IMG/VR virus record: IMGVR_UViG_3300034105_003474
Coordinates: 80,874-144,873 of that record
Origin: a virus
Length of the DNA: 64,000 nucleotides
Direction: 5' to 3' (one strand)
Shown here: positions 60,145-64,000 of the stretch, piece after piece
Layout of the letters: every line of letters starts with the position of its first letter
Position numbering within the stretch: position 1 is the first letter of the stretch
The notes under the pieces: generated by a model
The model's database searches: none
What the model was told of the DNA's origin: nothing
The model's input: only the letters and a program-made list of their open reading frames with translations
Translations under genes and position numbers: made by a program

Positions 60145-61377
60145 ATGTCCCTTACTTTTCCCGCCTCTCCAAGCGTTGGTGATACCTACACGGTAGGTGC
60201 GCGTACTTGGTCATGGTCAGGAACGATTTGGGAAATTACAGGCACTGTTGCGGCGGCTGGTTCTATCGGCACAACTGAACTAGCCGATAGTGCTATAACT
60301 AGTGCAAAGATTGCTGCTGGAGCCGTTGTAGAGGCAGATATTGCCGCCAACGCTGTTACGCAAGCGAAACTTCACACAACTTTGAGTGGCATTACCATTT
60401 GCACATCGTCAACAAAACCTGCATCGCCTTTTATAGGTCAAACGATTTTTGAGACTGATACAAATAGAATTAAAGTGTATTTGTCGGCTGGTTGGAGCGT
60501 TGGTACTTCGCACTCTATTGCACTGACTTTAGAATACCTAGTCATTGCAGGTGGTGGCTCAGGAGGTACTTCATATGCTGCTGGCGGTGGTGCTGGTGGA
60601 TACCGAACGAATGTAAATAGCGCCACATCTGGTGGTGGTGCTTCCGCTGAGGCATCAATGACGGTTGTCCCCGGAACCTACACGGTTACGGTTGGTGCGG
60701 GTGGCGCAGCACCAACAATAGATAGCGGCGTAACTGGAGTCAGTGGCTCGTCTTCTGCTTTTTCAACCATCACTTCAACTGGGGGTGGTGGAGGTGGTTC
60801 TTATAATGCAGGCTCTGTCACGGCAGGATTAGTTGGTGGTTCTGGCGGTGGCGGTGGCGGTGAAACTGCCGCTGGTGGTGCTGGCACCGCAAATCAAGGT
60901 TACGCAGGGGGGTCAGGGTCCAGTACTGGGTCAGCGTATTGCGGTGGAGGAGGTGGTGGTGCTGGTGCTGCTGGTGTGGCTGGTAGCACTGCTGGAGGGA
61001 GTGGAGGCACTGGTGTTTCTTCCACAATCACTGGTACAGCAACAACTCGTGCTGGCGGTGGTGGAGGAGGTGCCTACAACGCATCGGCTGGGACTGCTGG
61101 CTCAGGAGGAACTGGCGGTGGTGGTGCGGGTATTAAAGGTTCTGGAACAGCCACTTCAGGCACGGAGAATACTGGCGGTGGTGGCGGTGGCGCTGGTGGT
61201 ATTGGTTCTGGTAATGGTGGTGGACTAAGGGGTGGTGCTGGTGGTTCTGGTGTTGTAATCGTGCGCTATACAACCACAGAGGCTTCAGGTTTAACCATCA
61301 CTGGTGGCACCCCAACGACTTATGGTACTTATACAGTTCGTACTTTCACATCTTCGGGAAGTTTGGTTATCACATAA
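60145..61377 (+). CDS. Glycine-rich fibre protein 3 with FPxSP anchor
   Basis: 410 aa. Start LTFPASPSVGDTYTVGARTW is the anchor domain; TELADSAITSAKIAAGAV and STKPASPFIGQTIFETDTNR are linker modules (the latter repeats in the last, partial gene). Then EYLVIAGGGSGGTSYAAGGG and the glycine-rich domain with GGYRTNVNSATSGGGASAE, ending RTFTSSGSLVIT. Fuses the two fibre designs seen separately at 54088 and 55285. Confidence 0.8.
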   Translation: MSLTFPASPSVGDTYTVGARTWSWSGTIWEITGTVAAAGSIGTTELADSAITSAKIAAGAVVEADIAANAVTQAKLHTTLSGITICTSSTKPASPFIGQTIFETDTNRIKVYLSAGWSVGTSHSIALTLEYLVIAGGGSGGTSYAAGGGAGGYRTNVNSATSGGGASAEASMTVVPGTYTVTVGAGGAAPTIDSGVTGVSGSSSAFSTITSTGGGGGGSYNAGSVTAGLVGGSGGGGGGETAAGGAGTANQGYAGGSGSSTGSAYCGGGGGGAGAAGVAGSTAGGSGGTGVSSTITGTATTRAGGGGGGAYNASAGTAGSGGTGGGGAGIKGSGTATSGTENTGGGGGGAGGIGSGNGGGLRGGAGGSGVVIVRYTTTEASGLTITGGTPTTYGTYTVRTFTSSGSLVIT

Positions 61378-62849
61378 TGCCTATTAACTTTCCCGACTCC
61401 CCAGCCACAAATGATTCTTTCACGTCAGGTGGAAAGAAGTGGATCTTTAACGGCACCACTTGGAACCTAATCACTGCTAACTCTTATACTATTCCTACAA
61501 GTGAAGTAACAGCGGCAAAGATTGCTTCTAATGCTGTCACTGAAGCCAAGATTAATGATGGCGCAGTAACCCAAGCCAAACTCGCTTCTGGGCTTTCGGG
61601 TATTACAGTCACTACTACGGCTAACCGTTCTGCTGTTATTCCTTCACCTTTTACTGGTCAATTCATTTTTCTTACTGACACAAGCCAACTACAGCGATGG
61701 GATGGTAGTGCTTGGGTTGTTGCAATTACAACAGTGCCGACAGGTGCCCCTACTTCCGTAGCAGTCTCAGGTTCTCCTACCTCTAGTTCAGTCACACTTA
61801 CGTTCTCCGCTGGTGGTGATGGTGGTTCGGCAATTACAAACTACCAATATGCTCTTTCCACTAACGGTGGTACAACATACGGTTCCTACACAGCACTTTC
61901 ACCAGCGGATGGCACAAGTCCAATCACTATTACTGGTCTTGCTGTTGGTACTGCTTACAATGTAAAACTTAAAGCGGTAAACGCTTTGGGTGCTGGCTCA
62001 TCAGAATCCTCTGCCGTTTCATTTACTACAGCAAGCCTTTCAATTGAATACCTCGTCATTGCTGGTGGTGCTGGCGGTGGTGGGGAGGCTTCAGGCGGTG
62101 GTGGTGCTGGTGGTTATCGGACAAATGTAAGTGGGGCTACATCGGGTGGTGGTGCCTCTGCCGAAGCGTCTTTTTCTATCACCCCAGCAACCTATACAGT
62201 CACAGTTGGTGCTGGTGGTGCTGGGTCCACTTCTCAACTTGTAAATGGTACCAACGGCGCTTCATCTGTCTTTTCAACTATCACTTCAACAGGCGGTGGT
62301 GGCGGTGGCGGACTTAGCGCTAATGGTTCTTCTGGCGGTTCGGGTGGTGGTGCCTCATACAACGTTGGTGCTGGTGGTGCAGGAACCTCTAGCCAAGGTT
62401 ACGCAGGAGGTGCAGGAAACAACACACCCACCAACGAAGGATACAGAGGTGGAGGTGGTGGCGGTGCTGGTGCTGTTGGAACAACTTCTGGTGGAAATGG
62501 CGTTAGTTCGTCCATAACTGGTACCGCTGTAACTCGTGGAGGCGGCGGTGGTGGTGCTTGCGGCAACAGTATTTCTGTTGGCGCTGGTGGTTCTGGCGGA
62601 GGCGGTAATGGCGCGAAACGAACAACCAGCCTTTCGGTCGCTGGCACGGCAAACACGGGCGGTGGCGGAGGTGGAGGCGATTTGTTTTCTAGTTACAGCA
62701 ATGGTGCCGCTGGTGGTTCAGGTGTAGTTATAGTTCGTTATCTGACAGCAGACGCTTCAGGTTCCACTATTACAGGTGGTACTGAAACAACCTCTGGCTC
62801 TTACACCGTTAGAACATTCTTAGCATCAGGAAGTTTGGTGGTCGCATAA
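61377..62849 (+). CDS. Glycine-rich fibre protein 4 with FN3 domain
   Basis: 490 aa. INFPDSPATNDSFTSGGKKW anchor, AKINDGAVTQAKLASGLSGI linker, then a fibronectin-III-like domain at about residues 120-220 (GAPTSVAVSGSPTSSSVTLT, ITGLAVGTAYNVKLKAVNAL). EYLVIAGGAGGGGEASGGGG opens the glycine-rich domain, ending RTFLASGSLVVA. The FN3 domain is absent from its relatives, showing recent domain exchange. Start and stop share bases with neighbours. Confidence 0.82.
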   Translation: MPINFPDSPATNDSFTSGGKKWIFNGTTWNLITANSYTIPTSEVTAAKIASNAVTEAKINDGAVTQAKLASGLSGITVTTTANRSAVIPSPFTGQFIFLTDTSQLQRWDGSAWVVAITTVPTGAPTSVAVSGSPTSSSVTLTFSAGGDGGSAITNYQYALSTNGGTTYGSYTALSPADGTSPITITGLAVGTAYNVKLKAVNALGAGSSESSAVSFTTASLSIEYLVIAGGAGGGGEASGGGGAGGYRTNVSGATSGGGASAEASFSITPATYTVTVGAGGAGSTSQLVNGTNGASSVFSTITSTGGGGGGGLSANGSSGGSGGGASYNVGAGGAGTSSQGYAGGAGNNTPTNEGYRGGGGGGAGAVGTTSGGNGVSSSITGTAVTRGGGGGGACGNSISVGAGGSGGGGNGAKRTTSLSVAGTANTGGGGGGGDLFSSYSNGAAGGSGVVIVRYLTADASGSTITGGTETTSGSYTVRTFLASGSLVVA

Positions 62850-63163
62850 TGGCTATAGATTTTCCTAACTCACCATCTAACAACGACCAATTCACTGTTG
62901 GATCAACAACATGGATGTACAACGGCACAGCATGGGTTATCGTCTTAGGCGAATCCTCAATCGCTACGGGTGCAGTAACTACTGATAAAATTGCTACTAA
63001 CGCTATAACAGCGGCAAAATTGGCAACAAGTGCAACAAACGACTATGTACTGATGGCGGATTCATCCACTGCTGCTGGTGTAAAATGGGCAGACATACCA
63101 CCCTCGGGAGGCTTGTCCACTACAACCGAAGGCGCAATTATGACAATGACCATAGGAGCATAA
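62849..63163 (+). CDS. Short fibre protein with FPxSP anchor
   Basis: 104 aa. The anchor (IDFPNSPSNNDQFTVGSTTW, MYNGTAWVIVLG) and linker (TDKIATNAITAAKLATSATN) of the fibres are followed by YVLMADSSTAAGVKWADIPP and a short acidic end, with no glycine-rich tip. It is a complete short fibre or one that lost its tip by recombination; the next gene follows directly. Confidence 0.75.
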   Translation: MAIDFPNSPSNNDQFTVGSTTWMYNGTAWVIVLGESSIATGAVTTDKIATNAITAAKLATSATNDYVLMADSSTAAGVKWADIPPSGGLSTTTEGAIMTMTIGA

Positions 63164-63502
63164 ATGGCTATCGGCGACAGAAACGAAGCACGACTAGGTG
63201 GACCAGTACAGTTAGGCACCACAACCACAGTTATTGCCACAGCCGCTACAGGGTACGCTGACATCATTAAACAGGTTGTTATTTGCAACACGGATACCGT
63301 TGACCGCACGGTCACTTTGGCTATTGGTTCTGCGGCTACTGCCGCAAACCGTCTAATGTCATCCCTCCCTATTGGCGCTAATGACGTGATGATTTGGGAT
63401 ACCGCCATTGTTCTAGCGGCTGGTGAGACATTACAAGGATTATCAGATACCGCCGCCAAAGTTACGGTAACGGCTGTTGGCTGGGAAAAACAAACGGCTT
63501 AA
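63164..63502 (+). CDS. Small fibre-region protein
   Basis: 112 aa directly after the short fibre. VQLGTTTTVIATAATGYADI, KQVVICNTDTVDRTVTLAIG and GETLQGLSDTAAKVTVTAVG form a compact beta sandwich, common near phage fibres. Similar to the protein at 53710-54081. Likely a fibre-tip or decoration protein. Confidence 0.72.
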   Translation: MAIGDRNEARLGGPVQLGTTTTVIATAATGYADIIKQVVICNTDTVDRTVTLAIGSAATAANRLMSSLPIGANDVMIWDTAIVLAAGETLQGLSDTAAKVTVTAVGWEKQTA

Positions 63503-64000
63503 ATGGGACTTGACTCTGGCTACGGTATTGGCTCATTGAAGCCAGGTGTGTGTACTAGTTCCACACGCCCTGCTGCGCCTTATGTCGGACAAACAATATT
63601 TGAGACAGACACAAACTTGATGAAAGTTTATTTGTCAAATGGTTGGAGTAATGGCACACAACATCTGCGAGATATCCCTGTGGAATATTTAGTTATTGCT
63701 GGTGGTGGTGCTGGTGGTGCTGCAAACACGGGTTCGGGTGCTTCTGGTGGTGGCGGTGGAGCAGGTGGTTACAGGTCGTCCGTTTTAGGGGAAACTAGCG
63801 GTGGCGGTGCGTCCATAGAATCACGATTGTCTTTAGGCGAGGGAACATACACGGTTACTGTCGGAGCGGGTGGAACTGGTGTTACTGATAGGGCTGGTGG
63901 TTCAGGAACTAATTCAACTTTCAGCACGATTACTTCTACGGGTGGTGGCGGTGGTGGTTGCGGAAGCGACTATGCACCTGCAACTGGCGGTTCTGGCGGT
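63503..64000 (+). CDS. Glycine-rich fibre protein 5 (3' end outside window)
   Basis: ATG 63503 directly after the previous stop, open to the window edge (166 codons). SSTRPAAPYVGQTIFETDTN matches the linker of the 410-aa fibre; EYLVIAGGGAGGAANTG, GGYRSSVLGETSGGGAS and YTVTVGAGGTGVTD are the glycine-rich family. The C-terminal tip is missing. Confidence 0.78.
   Translation, partial: MGLDSGYGIGSLKPGVCTSSTRPAAPYVGQTIFETDTNLMKVYLSNGWSNGTQHLRDIPVEYLVIAGGGAGGAANTGSGASGGGGGAGGYRSSVLGETSGGGASIESRLSLGEGTYTVTVGAGGTGVTDRAGGSGTNSTFSTITSTGGGGGGCGSDYAPATGGSGG

Noticed and set aside
54200-63999. Periodic short repeats as a possible CRISPR array
   Set aside because: The repeats are codons of glycine-rich proteins with irregular spacing and no constant repeat-spacer structure.
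1-64000. tRNA genes or integrase/attachment site
   Set aside because: No cloverleaf with a T-loop GTTCRA and matching arms was found in the gaps, and no tyrosine or serine recombinase motifs were seen. Temperate lifestyle is unsupported.

Overview
This window is part of the genome of a tailed dsDNA bacteriophage with a contractile tail (myovirus morphotype). The sequence shows an HK97-type portal and prohead protease, a large terminase, a sheath, tube, tape-measure and baseplate set, and a long run of tail-fibre genes. The host cannot be read directly. The Cas4/RecB-like nuclease (21369-22133) resembles the actinobacterial RecB-family type, and the fibre modules (glycine-rich fibres, MAHFAEI-type proteins, TVDDNIIILNNN-type repeats) are of a kind common in aquatic phages. 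An aquatic actinobacterial host is therefore a reasonable inference, not a proof. No tRNA, rRNA, integrase, CRISPR array or recognisable endolysin was found.

Left arm (1-18485, all on the minus strand, read leftwards). From the divergent region the order is: a 58-aa membrane protein, a portal-MuF fusion, a 700-aa prohead protease, an acidic PepSY/DUF6582-like protein, a small acidic protein, and then about 12 kb of very large proteins. Three of these (10190-12043, 5492-8164, 2200-5067) end in an atypical protein-kinase/PI3-4-kinase/HipA-like catalytic domain. A fourth (1-1882, cut by the window edge) shares their N-terminal domain. A fifth (8165-9883) has DUF5872-like segments. All five carry one short tag with a fixed C-x17-C spacing (RCPxG...TD...C). 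Each kinase gene is followed by a small gene of about 100 codons. No major capsid protein is recognisable; it probably lies left of the window. I consider this kinase array the most likely undescribed system here: candidate virion-packaged or host-directed effectors.

Middle (18560-24399, plus strand): terminase large subunit, a small XRE regulator, a Rad52-type annealing protein, a Cas4/RecB-like nuclease, and a PAPS-reductase-like/ParB-like pair resembling IbrA/IbrB.

Neck and tail (24459-38944, plus strand): an extremely arginine-rich small protein, head-tail connector, tail completion and terminator proteins, sheath, tube, a tail-assembly chaperone with an apparent -1 frameshift extension, tape measure, hub, spike, gp25-like, baseplate J and tail protein I-like proteins. 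A holin-like protein follows at 39224.

Fibre region (39547-64000, plus strand): many modular fibre genes, including two tandem paralogues (46024/46984), two fibre proteins with complete cupredoxin copper-ligand sets, at least five glycine-rich fibres, and a duplicated three-gene cassette. Within it sits a five-gene non-fibre island (48051-52653) encoding a U32-like/methyltransferase fusion and a polytopic membrane protein. Genes are tightly packed, mostly with 1-10 nt gaps or 1-4 nt overlaps, and no stretch above 300 bp lacks a gene. Most of the larger gaps in the right arm hold a TGTANAAT-like sequence about 25-45 nt before the next start, which may be the phage's own promoter.
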